Source of the DNA: Paenibacillus mendelii
Lineage (GTDB): Bacteria > Bacillota > Bacilli > Paenibacillales > Paenibacillaceae
Assembly: GCF_024498075.1 (NCBI RefSeq)
Contig: NZ_JANHOF010000001.1
Location: 1,426,001-1,490,000, forward strand
Length of the DNA stretch: 64,000 bases
Direction of reading: 5' to 3'
Part shown: piece by piece, positions 1-8,214 of the stretch
Layout of the letters: every line of letters begins with the position of its first letter
Position numbering within the stretch: position 1 is the first letter of the stretch
Translations under genes and position numbers: made by a program
Notes under the pieces: model-generated
Told to the model about the DNA's origin: nothing
Database searches by the model: none
What the model saw: the letters and a program-made list of their open reading frames with translations, nothing else

Positions 1-1272
1 TGCACCGACATAATCATTCGGTACGATAATGGACGCTTTGACATACGGCTCTTCGACGAACTCGATTTTGCCGACCTCCGGGTAATTGGACGGGTTATCG
101 ATCTCGATCGTTTCCCCATTCGTAAGCGTTACGCGGTAAATAACGCTCGGCGCTGTTGTGATGAGCGGAATGTTGAATTCCCGTTCGATCCGCTCTTGAA
201 TGATTTCCATATGAAGCAAGCCAAGAAAGCCGCAGCGGAAACCGAAGCCTAATGCTGTTGAAGTCTCCGGCTCATAACGAAGTGATGCATCGTTAAGCTC
301 CAGCTTCTCCAGCGCTTCGCGCAAATCGTTATAATCCTGCGTCTCGATCGGATAGAGGCCGCAGAATACCATCGGATTGCTCTTCCGGTAACCAGGCAGC
401 GGCTCCGGCGCTTGGTTCTTCGCACCCGTTACCGTATCCCCTACACGCGTATCCTTCACGTTCTTGATGCCCGCGATGATGAAACCAACATCGCCGACCG
501 CGAGTTCATCCACGATTCCCATACGCGGCATGAACGCTCCGACCTCGATGACCTCCGCCTCTGCGGCAGTCGCCATGAAGTGGATCTTGTCGCCGGCTTT
601 AATACTGCCATCCACGACGCGCACATAGACGATAACGCCCTTGTATGCATCGTAGTGCGAATCAAAAATAAGCGCCTTGAGCGGTTTATCCGGGTCTCCT
701 GTCGGCGCGGGCATCTTGGCCACGACCTGCTCCAGGATTTCCTTGATCCCGATACCGGCCTTGGCCGAAGCCAGCACCGCGTCGCTTGCATCCAATCCAA
801 TGACGTCCTCGATCTCCTGTTTAACCCGTTCGGGCTCTGCGCTTGGCAGATCGATCTTGTTAATAACAGGTACGATCTCCAGGTTATTATCCAGCGCCAG
901 ATAGACGTTCGCCAGCGTTTGCGCTTCGATGCCCTGTGCTGCATCGACGACCAGCAGAGCGCCTTCGCATGCCGCAAGGCTTCGGGACACCTCATACGTA
1001 AAGTCGACATGTCCAGGCGTATCAATCAGATTCAAAATATACTCGACACCGTCATCCGCTTTATAAGCGAGCCGAACGGCCTGCAGCTTGATCGTAATCC
1101 CGCGTTCCCGCTCCAAATCCATCTGGTCGAGAACCTGAGCTTGCATCTCACGAGAGGAAAGCGCCCCGGTATATTCCAAGATCCGGTCCGCTAAAGTCGA
1201 TTTGCCATGATCAATATGGGCAATAATTGAAAAATTTCGTATTTTCTTTTGTCGGTCACGTACGTCCGCCAT
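1..1272 (-). CDS. lepA: Elongation factor 4 (LepA), C-terminus cut by window edge
   Basis: LepA is a ribosome-associated translational GTPase that back-translocates or remodels stalled elongation complexes. The reading frame enters from the left edge with no stop, and 424 codons are visible of a family that is usually about 600 residues. The N-terminus starts [19 protein letters not shown], followed by the P-loop segment AHIDHGKST, the G2/G3 region with ERERGITIK and DTPGH, and NKIDLP as the G4 motif. The ATG at 1272 is preceded by a GGGGG ribosome-binding stretch. It lies downstream of spoIIP and yqxA, as in Bacillus subtilis. The missing third is the EF-G domain V-like region and the LepA-specific C-terminal domain. 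Confidence 0.97.
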   Translation of the reverse strand, partial: MADVRDRQKKIRNFSIIAHIDHGKSTLADRILEYTGALSSREMQAQVLDQMDLERERGITIKLQAVRLAYKADDGVEYILNLIDTPGHVDFTYEVSRSLAACEGALLVVDAAQGIEAQTLANVYLALDNNLEIVPVINKIDLPSAEPERVKQEIEDVIGLDASDAVLASAKAGIGIKEILEQVVAKMPAPTGDPDKPLKALIFDSHYDAYKGVIVYVRVVDGSIKAGDKIHFMATAAEAEVIEVGAFMPRMGIVDELAVGDVGFIIAGIKNVKDTRVGDTVTGAKNQAPEPLPGYRKSNPMVFCGLYPIETQDYNDLREALEKLELNDASLRYEPETSTALGFGFRCGFLGLLHMEIIQERIEREFNIPLITTAPSVIYRVTLTNGETIEIDNPSNYPEVGKIEFVEEPYVKASIIVPNDYVGA

Positions 1273-1338
1273 GCTTAACCCCCACATAGTGCTCTTTTAC
1301 CAGCCATTCCATTATTATATCAGTTTGGGGGTTGACCA

Positions 1339-1818
1339 TCAATCCGTAACCGATTCGAAGAAAGAAACGACGAACCGAATCCCTTGACTCGATAGGGATT
1401 GGAGGATACCTGCGGTTCCGTCAGCCAGCTTGTTTACCGTCGAATCCTCCCTCATATCGGGAATGCCGGGCAGCCGCTCATTATCTAGCTCGGCCATATA
1501 ATCGTCTTCATAGGCCCCCTGACGATCACGCAATCTCGCTGCTTCCTCGACGCTCCGTGCAGACCGGCTCGTTGTCAGGTCACGTTCCTCCGGCAGGAGG
1601 TCGCCGGCATCGTATTCATCCCTATAGGGTTCCGAATCCACTTGGCTTCTGCCGGACTCCACGTCGTCGTATGTCAGACGGCCGACGCTTGTTCCGCTCC
1701 CTCTATCCATCGGTCCGTAAATCCGTTCCACTCCGCTCGAGGCGAGATCGATTCCGAACATGACGACAAGTACGACCATCCCGCCGACTAAAGCCCATTT
1801 CATAGGTTGACGCCGCAT
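1339..1818 (-). CDS. yqxA: YqxA-like DUF3679 membrane-anchored protein
   Basis: This 159-residue protein has one N-terminal membrane segment (about residues 7-25, rich in V, M and L) followed by a long hydrophilic, Asp/Glu/Arg-rich region and a short conserved-looking C-terminus. It is placed in the YqxA/DUF3679 family mainly because it sits between spoIIP and lepA, where yqxA lies in Bacillus subtilis; the function of that family is unknown. I chose the ATG at 1818 because a strong GGAAGGAGGAG site lies 7 bases upstream; the ATG at 1842 would place that site inside the gene. It is probably co-transcribed with spoIIP, from which it is 50 bp away, and may act in the mother cell during sporulation (inference). 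Confidence 0.75.
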   Translation of the reverse strand: MRRQPMKWALVGGMVVLVVMFGIDLASSGVERIYGPMDRGSGTSVGRLTYDDVESGRSQVDSEPYRDEYDAGDLLPEERDLTTSRSARSVEEAARLRDRQGAYEDDYMAELDNERLPGIPDMREDSTVNKLADGTAGILQSLSSQGIRFVVSFFESVTD

Positions 1819-1868
1819 ATGCCTGCTCCTCCTTCCGGGCATGCCCGTTTATTTATAGGATCTTTCTA

Positions 1869-3155
1869 TCAGCTTGCGATCGGCTTGCTAACCTTCTCTG
1901 CATCCCAGTAAAGCTCCGATATGACCTTGGCCAGCGCATCAATTGTCCGGTATGATTCCTCCAAAGTATTATCCACACCGCCGATTTCAATCAGGATGCT
2001 GCCCGGCGAAATCGATTGATTATATTCCCCGTTCCCACTGGCCGTCGTCTTGCCCAATATGCCTTTCGAAAGCCCCGGATAATCCTTCTCTAGCGCATCA
2101 TGAATGCGGTTTGCGAAGCTCTCGTTCTTGCGCCAATTCGGATTCGCGTGACCGATGACAAAATATACGCGCGCATACGGCAAGCCCTTTATCGTAATGG
2201 TCGTGTTTTTCTTACGAAGCGAATCGCGGTGAAGATCGAAGAAAAACTTCAGCTGATCGTTAGATGCCATAGCCTCCGTAACGGTCTGTTTCGAATATTT
2301 ATAGGATAGCGCCCAATTGTATTTTTTAATCGCCGTCGGATAATCAGCGGAAGAAGTAGTGGCTCCAACGCCTTCCTCCTCCAGCTTCTGCTTCAGTCGT
2401 TTGCCGAGCAGAGTGACATTCTTCGTTGCGGAAGAAGGATCCTTCGCACCGCTCTTGAGCTCCGGATACCAGGATTCGCGATTATGAGAATGGTAGATAA
2501 AGACCACTTTCTTCTTCCCAGTCGTCGGTTTTGCGGCTGTGTCCGGCTTAACCGGTTTATCGGCCGGCGGTGCGGCAGTCCCTCCATCCTCTGGAGAGAA
2601 GTCTTCTCCTGCGCCGGGATCCGGTCGCCCTGAGCCGTCCCCAGTCCCGTTATCCGGGCTTGTACCGGATTCGCTTGGAAGGACTTCGTTCTCGTCAACC
2701 GCCGCGATCGGGCCGTGATCCCCTGGGTCGATAAACGTCTCATCCACGGATCCAGGACGCAGCAGCACGGTATCGTCTGATTTCAAGCCAGGATACTCCC
2801 CTGCAAGCAGGCTCTTTGGATCATCTGGATTGATATCCGTCAGCAGCCGAACGAGGAAAGAGCTGATCTGCTTGCCCGATATCGAAGCCTCCGTGTCCTC
2901 TGTGCCGGTCCCAGGCATTTCCATCGCCAGCATATCCGAGAACAGCCCTCCCGAAACGTTAGCTGCGAATCCTTTCATCGAAGAAACGGGCGAGGATGCC
3001 GCTTTCTGCTGCACAATGGCACCAACCCCAATGACAAGAACCATCACCATAGATCCGAGCGACAACAACGCGAACATCCGACCTGTCACAAGCAACTTGC
3101 GCAGCTGCCTGCTCCCTTTGCCCAAGTTCCAAGTCACGACAATCTGTTTCATCAT
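1869..3155 (-). CDS. spoIIP: Stage II sporulation protein P, peptidoglycan amidase/endopeptidase
   Basis: SpoIIP works with SpoIID and SpoIIM to thin septal peptidoglycan and drive engulfment of the forespore. The 428-residue product has a basic N-terminus and one membrane anchor (about residues 30-50), then a Gly/Pro/Asp-rich spacer (about 130-215) and the SpoIIP catalytic domain. That domain shows the conserved HSHNRESWYPEL segment, a DLHRDS segment and LIEIGGVDNTLEES near the end, all typical of the family. The chosen ATG at 3155 has GGGAGG 7 bases upstream; a TTG five codons earlier is also open. In Bacillus subtilis the gene is under sigma-E in the mother cell. I did not find a convincing sigma-E promoter, but a terminator separates it from gpr, so it likely has its own promoter in 3156-3290. 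Confidence 0.96.
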   Translation of the reverse strand: MMKQIVVTWNLGKGSRQLRKLLVTGRMFALLSLGSMVMVLVIGVGAIVQQKAASSPVSSMKGFAANVSGGLFSDMLAMEMPGTGTEDTEASISGKQISSFLVRLLTDINPDDPKSLLAGEYPGLKSDDTVLLRPGSVDETFIDPGDHGPIAAVDENEVLPSESGTSPDNGTGDGSGRPDPGAGEDFSPEDGGTAAPPADKPVKPDTAAKPTTGKKKVVFIYHSHNRESWYPELKSGAKDPSSATKNVTLLGKRLKQKLEEEGVGATTSSADYPTAIKKYNWALSYKYSKQTVTEAMASNDQLKFFFDLHRDSLRKKNTTITIKGLPYARVYFVIGHANPNWRKNESFANRIHDALEKDYPGLSKGILGKTTASGNGEYNQSISPGSILIEIGGVDNTLEESYRTIDALAKVISELYWDAEKVSKPIAS

Positions 3156-3293
3156 GCTTCGTCCTCCCAACCATAAGCGATCGCTGCTACCTGCCTACTA
3201 CTAACCTATGGGACGAAGGGAATTCATAGAACCACAAATTTGCTAGAAAGCTAGTTTTCCTTCCTGGATCTGCTAGCTGCTAGTTTCGCCGCG

Positions 3294-3322
3294 GCAAAAA
3301 AGCCGCACTACCCTGGCGGCAA
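3294..3322 (-). terminator. Rho-independent terminator after gpr
   Basis: On the minus strand a GCCGC / GCGGC stem with a 9-base loop (3302-3320) is followed directly by six T residues. It lies 50 bp past the gpr stop codon and separates gpr transcription from spoIIP. Confidence 0.7.
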
Positions 3323-3373
3323 GGATATGCCAAGCAGGCGTGCAGCCCAGATAAACATCAATCGATATCTGGC

Positions 3374-4378
3374 TTAGTGCGTATAAGCAGCCACGTTCGA
3401 AGTATCTACGGCATCGTGCAAGCCCGCATTCAGCCCGCTCGCAATAATGTTCGCAATGTCCTCGATGAATTGATCGATTTCCTTCGGCGTGACAAGCAGA
3501 TCATGACCGAGCGGCCCCAAGGCTTCGCGTACGAGCTGCAGCCGGTCCTTCTCTTCCATCTTGTTGATCAGCCCGAAGATGTGATCCGTATTGCCATTCT
3601 GCGCTTGAACATGGTTCCGCATCAGCTCAATGGTATTGTTAACAATGGTGGAGGCATACACGACCGTCGGCACGCCGATCGCAATGACGGGTATGCCCAA
3701 TATTTCCTTCGTGAGCCCGCGGCGCTTATTGCCGATACCGGAGCCTGGATGGATGCCTGTATCTGCAATTTGAATCGTCGTATTCACACGCTCAAGCGCC
3801 TTCGAGGCAAGCGCATCAATGGCAATGATGACTTCCGGCTTCGCCCGTTCGACAATGCCCTGTACAATTTCGCTCGATTCAATCCCCGTTATTCCCAGAA
3901 CTCCGGGAGCAACGGCACTAACACTCCGGTATCCAGGAGACACTTGATCCGGCATCAACTCGAAGAAATGCCGCGTCACCATCACATTCTCCACCACGAG
4001 CGGACCCAGTGCATCGGGTGTGACATTCCAGTTTCCAAGCCCGACGATGAGGATATTCGCCTTTTTGCCGATGCCTATCCGGGCAAGGAAGGACTCGAAT
4101 TCCTGGGCCAGCTTGGTTGCAACGCGATCCTGCAGCCCTGTATCCAGCTTGCGCAGATCCGGTACCTCGAAGGTCACGTAATGACCGGGCATCTTCCCGA
4201 GCGCACGCGCCCCTTCATCATTTTGAACCTGCAAACGCGTAATCTTGATTCCCTCTTCATCCGTGATCTCCGAGAGAACGCCCGGAATAGGTCCATGACC
4301 CCCGGATTCCGCCAACTCTTTTGCTTCCAGCGCCAAGTCAATCCCTACTGCAAACTGCTGCAAATCAAGTTCATCCAT
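3374..4378 (-). CDS. gpr: Germination protease GPR (spore protease)
   Basis: GPR is the aspartic-type protease that degrades small acid-soluble DNA-binding proteins when spores germinate. It is made in the forespore as a zymogen. The 334-residue product matches the family end to end. Asp122 (in VTPDALGP) and Asp188 (in IAIDALAS) sit 66 residues apart, the same spacing as the catalytic pair Asp127/Asp193 of the Bacillus megaterium enzyme. Residues around 13-18 (GIDLAL) resemble the propeptide self-cleavage site (inference). A GPR-typical TGIHPGSGIGN segment lies near residue 205. The start ATG at 4378 has an AAGGAG site somewhat far upstream (about 13 bases). A good sigma-G promoter lies just upstream. 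It is divergent from rpsT, as in Bacillus subtilis. Confidence 0.98.
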   Translation of the reverse strand: MDELDLQQFAVGIDLALEAKELAESGGHGPIPGVLSEITDEEGIKITRLQVQNDEGARALGKMPGHYVTFEVPDLRKLDTGLQDRVATKLAQEFESFLARIGIGKKANILIVGLGNWNVTPDALGPLVVENVMVTRHFFELMPDQVSPGYRSVSAVAPGVLGITGIESSEIVQGIVERAKPEVIIAIDALASKALERVNTTIQIADTGIHPGSGIGNKRRGLTKEILGIPVIAIGVPTVVYASTIVNNTIELMRNHVQAQNGNTDHIFGLINKMEEKDRLQLVREALGPLGHDLLVTPKEIDQFIEDIANIIASGLNAGLHDAVDTSNVAAYTH

Positions 4379-4412
4379 ATTCGCAAAGGCGCTCCTTCCA
4401 TAACGTTTGCGT

Positions 4413-4442
4413 TAGTTTGCGGAAGCAACCGCCGATTTATTC
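4413..4442 (-). promoter_or_regulatory. Sigma-G-type promoter of gpr
   Basis: Reading on the minus strand, GAATA (4438-4442) is followed after exactly 18 bases by CAAACTA (4413-4419). This fits the known sigma-G pattern (GHATR, 17-18 bases, CATnHTA) with one mismatch in the -10 box. It ends about 35 bases before the gpr start, and gpr is a known sigma-G target in Bacillus. Confidence 0.65.
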
Positions 4443-4484
4443 GGTCATCCATCAGCGTCAAGAAAGTAGAGTGGCCGAGGGCTA

Positions 4485-4513
4485 TTGCAATTTGGGCTTT
4501 CACGTGATAAAAT
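4485..4513 (+). promoter_or_regulatory. Sigma-A promoter of rpsT
   Basis: TTGCAA (4485-4490), a 17-base spacer and TAAAAT (4508-4513) with a TG dinucleotide just before the -10 box form a strong vegetative promoter about 55 bases upstream of the rpsT start. It lies back to back with the gpr promoter. Confidence 0.7.
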
Positions 4514-4567
4514 GTTTCAAGTTATGTTGTTACAATGGGGTTTTTCCTTTTACGGGAGGTGAATGCA

Positions 4568-4840
4568 ATGCCAAACATTAAATCCGCTGTGAAACGCGTT
4601 AAAACGATTGAAAAGCGTCGCGCTTTGAACGCTTCGCAAAAATCCGCGCTCCGCTCGGCCGTTAAAGCTGCTGACCAAGCTGTAGTTGCAACTGATGTAG
4701 AAGCTGCTAAAGCAGCTCTGACTCTCGCAACGAAGAAGCTCGACAAAGCGGTTACTAAAGGTCTGGTTCATAAGAATGCGGCTGCACGCAAAAAGTCACG
4801 TCTAGCGAAAAAGCTGAATGCTCTTTCGGCTCAAGCCTAA
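4568..4840 (+). CDS. rpsT: 30S ribosomal protein S20
   Basis: S20 is a small, very basic helical protein that binds 16S rRNA early in 30S assembly. The 90-residue product begins [13 protein letters not shown], the typical S20 start, and is rich in Lys, Ala and Arg throughout, with the family-typical [16 protein letters not shown] near the C-terminus. The ATG at 4568 is chosen over one 33 bases upstream because ACGGGAGGTGA lies at the right distance before it and the family begins there. It is the only plus-strand gene in the first 13 kb, divergent from gpr and convergent with holA, the same arrangement as in Bacillus subtilis. Confidence 0.98.
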   Translation: MPNIKSAVKRVKTIEKRRALNASQKSALRSAVKAADQAVVATDVEAAKAALTLATKKLDKAVTKGLVHKNAAARKKSRLAKKLNALSAQA

Positions 4841-4846
4841 TGACAT

Positions 4847-4889
4847 AAAAGTCCTGTCCCCCGCAATTGCGGACGACAGGACTTTTTTT
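4847..4889. terminator. Bidirectional terminator between rpsT and holA
   Basis: A perfect 11-12 bp stem (AAGTCCTGTC at 4849-4858 and GACAGGACTT at 4875-4884) is followed by seven T on the plus strand and four T on the minus strand. It serves rpsT and probably also the convergent holA. Confidence 0.85.
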
Positions 4890-4913
4890 AGTATATGCTG
4901 ATGGAAGCACCGC

Positions 4914-5945
4914 TTAAGAAGCGGCAAGGGATAGCAGAAACAGCTCTAACCCCAATGTCTTATCGATTTGTCCGGTCTTCATCCGGTAATCCAGATCCGC
5001 AACCCTGTTCAAGTGGCTGCCCAGCGCCGGGACCGAGAATTTACGCGCCTTCTCGGCGGCCAGCTTAACCGCGTAAGGATGCAGGCCAATCTGTCCGGCC
5101 ATTTGCTGCGGCGTATACCGATGCTGCTCCAGCTCCTTCACCTGCAGCATAATGCGCAGCTGGCGGGCGATGAGTGCCGTAATCTTGATCGGCTCCTCGC
5201 GACGGAGCAGAAGCTCGTTATACAGCTTCAGCGCTCTCTCTACCTGCAGTGAGGCCATGGCATCGATGAGCGCGAAGACGTCCTCCTCGACGGTTGTCGC
5301 AATCAGCTTGTCGACCGTCAGCTCTCCGATGGTCCCGCCGTGTCCGGCATGCAAGCACAGCTTGTCCACCTCAAGTGCGAGCTGCTGCATGCTGGTCCCC
5401 GTTCGTGTCAGCAGCATCTCGGCGGCCTCCCGCCGGAGTGTTCTCCCCTGCTCCTCAGCCCGTTTCATCGTCCACAGCAGCAGCTCATTCTCCGTCAGCT
5501 CCTGAAAGGCAAGCAGCACGTGCCGATCCTTAAGCAGCTTGACCGCTTTGCGGCGCTCATCCAGCTTCTCGGCATAAACGAGAAATACGATCACGCTGCT
5601 CTCGCACGGCTGCTGCAGATAGGCCAGCAGCTGGTCGGTTTGATGATCGATTTTGCCGCCTTCCTTATTGCTTGAAGCCGCGGCTAATACCGACTGGTCG
5701 CGTATGATCACTAGCTTGCGGGAAGCGAAGAACGGCAATGTTTCCGCTTCGGCTATCGCTTCTCCGATCGGGGATTCGGCCATGTCGAACTTGACGACGC
5801 CGAGCTCTTGCTCCTCCGCTGGCAGCAGCTTGTCCGTCAACGCCGCGACAAATTGCCTCATCCGGTACCGGTCTTTGCCATACAGCACATAGACAGGCCG
5901 GAACTGGCCTGCTTTCCATTCCTTCATCGCGTCCTTCATATCCAT
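4914..5945 (-). CDS. holA: DNA polymerase III delta subunit (HolA)
   Basis: HolA is the clamp-loader subunit that opens the beta sliding clamp so it can be placed on primed DNA. The 343-residue length and layout fit the family: an N-terminal AAA-like domain beginning with PVYVLYGKDRYRMR (residues 17-30), a middle lid region and a C-terminal helical collar domain. Like other delta subunits it lacks a functional Walker A motif. The ATG at 5945 has AGGAGA at 7 bases. The gene is convergent with rpsT and downstream of comEC as in Bacillus subtilis, except that an ECF sigma/anti-sigma pair lies between comEC and holA here. I found no yqzM-like small gene next to it. Confidence 0.94.
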   Translation of the reverse strand: MDMKDAMKEWKAGQFRPVYVLYGKDRYRMRQFVAALTDKLLPAEEQELGVVKFDMAESPIGEAIAEAETLPFFASRKLVIIRDQSVLAAASSNKEGGKIDHQTDQLLAYLQQPCESSVIVFLVYAEKLDERRKAVKLLKDRHVLLAFQELTENELLLWTMKRAEEQGRTLRREAAEMLLTRTGTSMQQLALEVDKLCLHAGHGGTIGELTVDKLIATTVEEDVFALIDAMASLQVERALKLYNELLLRREEPIKITALIARQLRIMLQVKELEQHRYTPQQMAGQIGLHPYAVKLAAEKARKFSVPALGSHLNRVADLDYRMKTGQIDKTLGLELFLLSLAAS

Positions 5946-6222
5946 CTGCAGCTCTCCTATATCCGTTACATGATTTGTCTATCATACCATGTACAGCACC
6001 GCCTTCACATCCCGTGCCCGCCCCTTAAACCGCGCAACAAAGGGATGAAGCAATGGCTGCTTCATCCCTTTGTCCCTGAACATCTATATAAACATCCGCA
6101 AGCAGACAGTCCATGGTACTATCTGCGGATGATCATACGACGTTAAGGCATCGCCCTAAGACGCTTTCCGATACTTCACTATACGCAAGTATCCATTCAT
6201 GTGTGACAAAAGTCTTGCCCAA
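5946..6222. other. Intergenic region with a perfect 16-bp inverted repeat
   Basis: Between the anti-sigma gene and holA there is no convincing gene. A perfect 16-bp stem with a 5-base loop lies at 6037-6073 (arms begin ACAAAGGGATG and end CATCCCTTTGT). It lacks a T tract on either strand, so it is not a classical terminator. A second inverted repeat, CATCCGCA / TGCGGATG, lies at about 6091-6130. Confidence 0.5.
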
Positions 6223-7329
6223 TTATGGGCTCTGGACCTGCGACGTTCCCGCTTCAGGGTCAACAACAACCATTTGGACAGTCCCATTGTCGGACCGTGC
6301 CTCGTAGGTTAGCGTCTTGCTGTCGGCAGCCCATACTATGGCTCCAACCCCGCCGGAGACCGGATCGCTTATAAACAGGAGCTTGTTGTCTGCAACATGG
6401 TAGACATGAAGTTCATTCTGGACAACTACGGCCTTATAGTTCTCGTCCGGGGAGAGACTCTCGTCCTGAGGATTCTTCGTTTCACCAAGAATGCCTTGTT
6501 TATGGATCGCATCCATCTGTTCCTCTACATTCCCGTTGTTGCCCGCCGACTCGGACTCCTGGGAGGGGTCCTTTGTGATATTGAAATTATAATTCGGCGA
6601 GTTGCCTTTGCCTTGGCTTGGCTCGGCTTCGGCTTCGGCTTCCGGATCCTTCTCCTGCTTTTCTCCGACGTAATAGGTATCGGATTCAACACTGCCCTTG
6701 TCCGTGCTGCCGCTGCCGCCGCTGTCGTTGCCAGCTATACTCTTCGACCGGGGCTCGATTGCTCTTTCTTCCGGCTCTGAGGTGTTCCGGTCCGCGGACG
6801 ACGTGCTTACCTCTTCGTCAGCATTCTGCTCGCTGTCATCCGGCGCAGATTGAGATTCACTGCTAGACGATTGTTTCCCGCTATCCATCGCCATATTTGC
6901 AGATGACGCATCGAACAGACTGGCGTCGTTCTTAGCGGCGCCGTCCGGTTGATAGGTTACTAGAAACAAGCCAACTACGACGCCAGCTGCCAGGACACCG
7001 CCAAATGCGCGCATCGAGAACCGATCTGTCCAACGCTTGACGGGCACGACCCGCTCCGCTTGCTTCTGCGTTCTCTCGCCAACAGGCGCACGCACGGCTT
7101 CGGCAGCAGGGAGCTCTGCAAGGCGGGGCAGGATGGCATCGACTAAGCTGTATGGCGGTGTGACCTTCGGCAGATTCTCCAATCCCGCAGAAAGCAGCTG
7201 CAGACGCTCAAACATCGCCGCGCACTGTTGGCAATGCCTCGTATGACTTATCAAGGCTTCGCTTTCCCGCTCGTCGAGATCGCCGTCCAGCTGTCTTTGC
7301 ATATATTCCATCCCCTCTTGACAATTCAT
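6223..7329 (-). CDS. Zinc-finger anti-sigma factor, membrane-bound
   Basis: This 368-residue protein is the likely membrane anti-sigma partner of the ECF sigma factor encoded just upstream; their genes overlap by ATGA (7326-7329). Residues 1-60 contain an anti-sigma zinc-finger with Cys3 and the HTRHCQQC motif (H..xC..C). A single membrane helix lies near residues 108-126. The extracytoplasmic part starts with a long low-complexity Ser/Glu/Asp-rich linker (about 135-270) and ends in about 75 residues resembling a beta-propeller blade (ENYKAVVVQNELHVYHV and VWAADSKTLTYEA segments). Such a C-terminus could sense an envelope signal (inference). The hairpin GCCCA/TGGGC overlapping its stop codon is followed by only a weak T-rich stretch. 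Confidence 0.85.
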   Translation of the reverse strand: MNCQEGMEYMQRQLDGDLDERESEALISHTRHCQQCAAMFERLQLLSAGLENLPKVTPPYSLVDAILPRLAELPAAEAVRAPVGERTQKQAERVVPVKRWTDRFSMRAFGGVLAAGVVVGLFLVTYQPDGAAKNDASLFDASSANMAMDSGKQSSSSESQSAPDDSEQNADEEVSTSSADRNTSEPEERAIEPRSKSIAGNDSGGSGSTDKGSVESDTYYVGEKQEKDPEAEAEAEPSQGKGNSPNYNFNITKDPSQESESAGNNGNVEEQMDAIHKQGILGETKNPQDESLSPDENYKAVVVQNELHVYHVADNKLLFISDPVSGGVGAIVWAADSKTLTYEARSDNGTVQMVVVDPEAGTSQVQSP

Positions 7330-7874
7330 CCTCGGACACCACCTTTCTGATAGTCATGTAAGTACGTTTGAAGCTGCTGCCGCGCCCGGAATAAATATGA
7401 CTTTACGGTATTCAACGGCAAATCAAGAGAGTCCGCTATCTCGTTATACGAAAAATCCTGCAAATATCGCAGTACAACGACTGCGCGATGATGTTCAGGC
7501 AGTTTATCGATCGCCTTCCGGATATCCTGAACGGCATAAGCGGAAAGCACTTCCTCCTCAACCGTGTGAGAGTCCCTGAACACCATATCGTGTTCGTCAA
7601 TGGAAATCGTCGGTTTATTGCGGCGGAATTTATCGATGCATATATTCGTTACGATTCGTTGAACCCATGTTTTAAACTGCGCCTTCTCTTCGTAAGATCC
7701 GATTTTGGTATAAATGCGGATAAGTGCCTCCTGAGCGGCATCCAACGCATCTTGTTCATTGTTTAGTATATAGTAGGCTGTCCGGTAAACATGATTTTCA
7801 ATCTCACGCAATAGAGAAATCAGAGCGTCGCCGTCGCCCGCTTGTGCGGCTTTGATTAGGCCGGGCTCCACCAC
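7326..7874 (-). CDS. ECF-type RNA polymerase sigma factor
   Basis: An extracytoplasmic-function sigma-70 factor of 182 residues. Region 2 is seen at about residues 24-90 (YILNNEQDALDAAQEALIRIY and FKTWVQRIVTNICIDKFRR) and region 4 at about 125-172 (LPEHHRAVVVLRYLQDFSYNEIA, then LPLNTVKSYLFRARQQL). It resembles the SigW-like group that pairs with zf-HC2 anti-sigma factors. The start is GTG at 7874 with GAGGGGG 7 bases upstream. A candidate ECF promoter just upstream suggests autoregulation. The pair is inserted between comEC and holA, which are neighbours in Bacillus subtilis. Confidence 0.93.
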   Translation of the reverse strand: MVEPGLIKAAQAGDGDALISLLREIENHVYRTAYYILNNEQDALDAAQEALIRIYTKIGSYEEKAQFKTWVQRIVTNICIDKFRRNKPTISIDEHDMVFRDSHTVEEEVLSAYAVQDIRKAIDKLPEHHRAVVVLRYLQDFSYNEIADSLDLPLNTVKSYLFRARQQLQTYLHDYQKGGVRG

Positions 7875-7903
7875 GGAGGATCCCCCTCTCTTGCAACCTT
7901 TCA

Positions 7904-7930
7904 GACGGAAAGGAAGTCAATAATGTTGCA
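7904..7930 (-). promoter_or_regulatory. Candidate ECF promoter of the sigma gene
   Basis: On the minus strand TGCAAC (7925-7930) and CGTC (7904-7907) are 17 bases apart, close to the AAC...CGTC/CGTA pattern used by Bacillus ECF sigma factors. It ends about 30 bases before the GTG start. Autoregulation is an inference. Confidence 0.4.
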
Positions 7931-8214
7931 CGCATAGGTAAAAAGTCTTTAATAAATTTTTAGGTAGGTCATGACGGAATAGAAAGTCCCAAAATAAAGC
8001 ATATCAGAAAATACTAAAACCGTATAGACTGAGACTACACGCGGAAGCAGGCATATAACCAGTGGTAAATATAGACAAAGAGACGTCTCTTGAAAAGGTG
8101 CCCAACCCTCCTTCTAAGAACGTCTCTCCGGTATAAAAAGTTTTCAATGACGCGCTGTCGCTTGCAGCCCGTTTTCACAACGATAGCCCCCATACCATGA
8201 ATACAAAAAAGAGC
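7931..8214. other. Gene-free spacer between comEC and the sigma gene
   Basis: I see no gene here on either strand. AGAGACGTCTCT, a 12-bp perfect palindrome, lies at 8079-8090, and its half ACGTCTCT recurs at 8120-8127, so two alternative hairpins are possible downstream of comEC. No T tract follows, so a terminator role is uncertain. Confidence 0.4.

Noticed and set aside
3377..4507. 376-residue plus-strand frame
   Set aside because: It is the antisense shadow of gpr, which matches its family over the full length.
7875..8214. yqzM-like small gene near holA/comEC
   Set aside because: I read the minus strand through both comEC-holA gaps and found no small hydrophobic frame with a start and ribosome-binding site.
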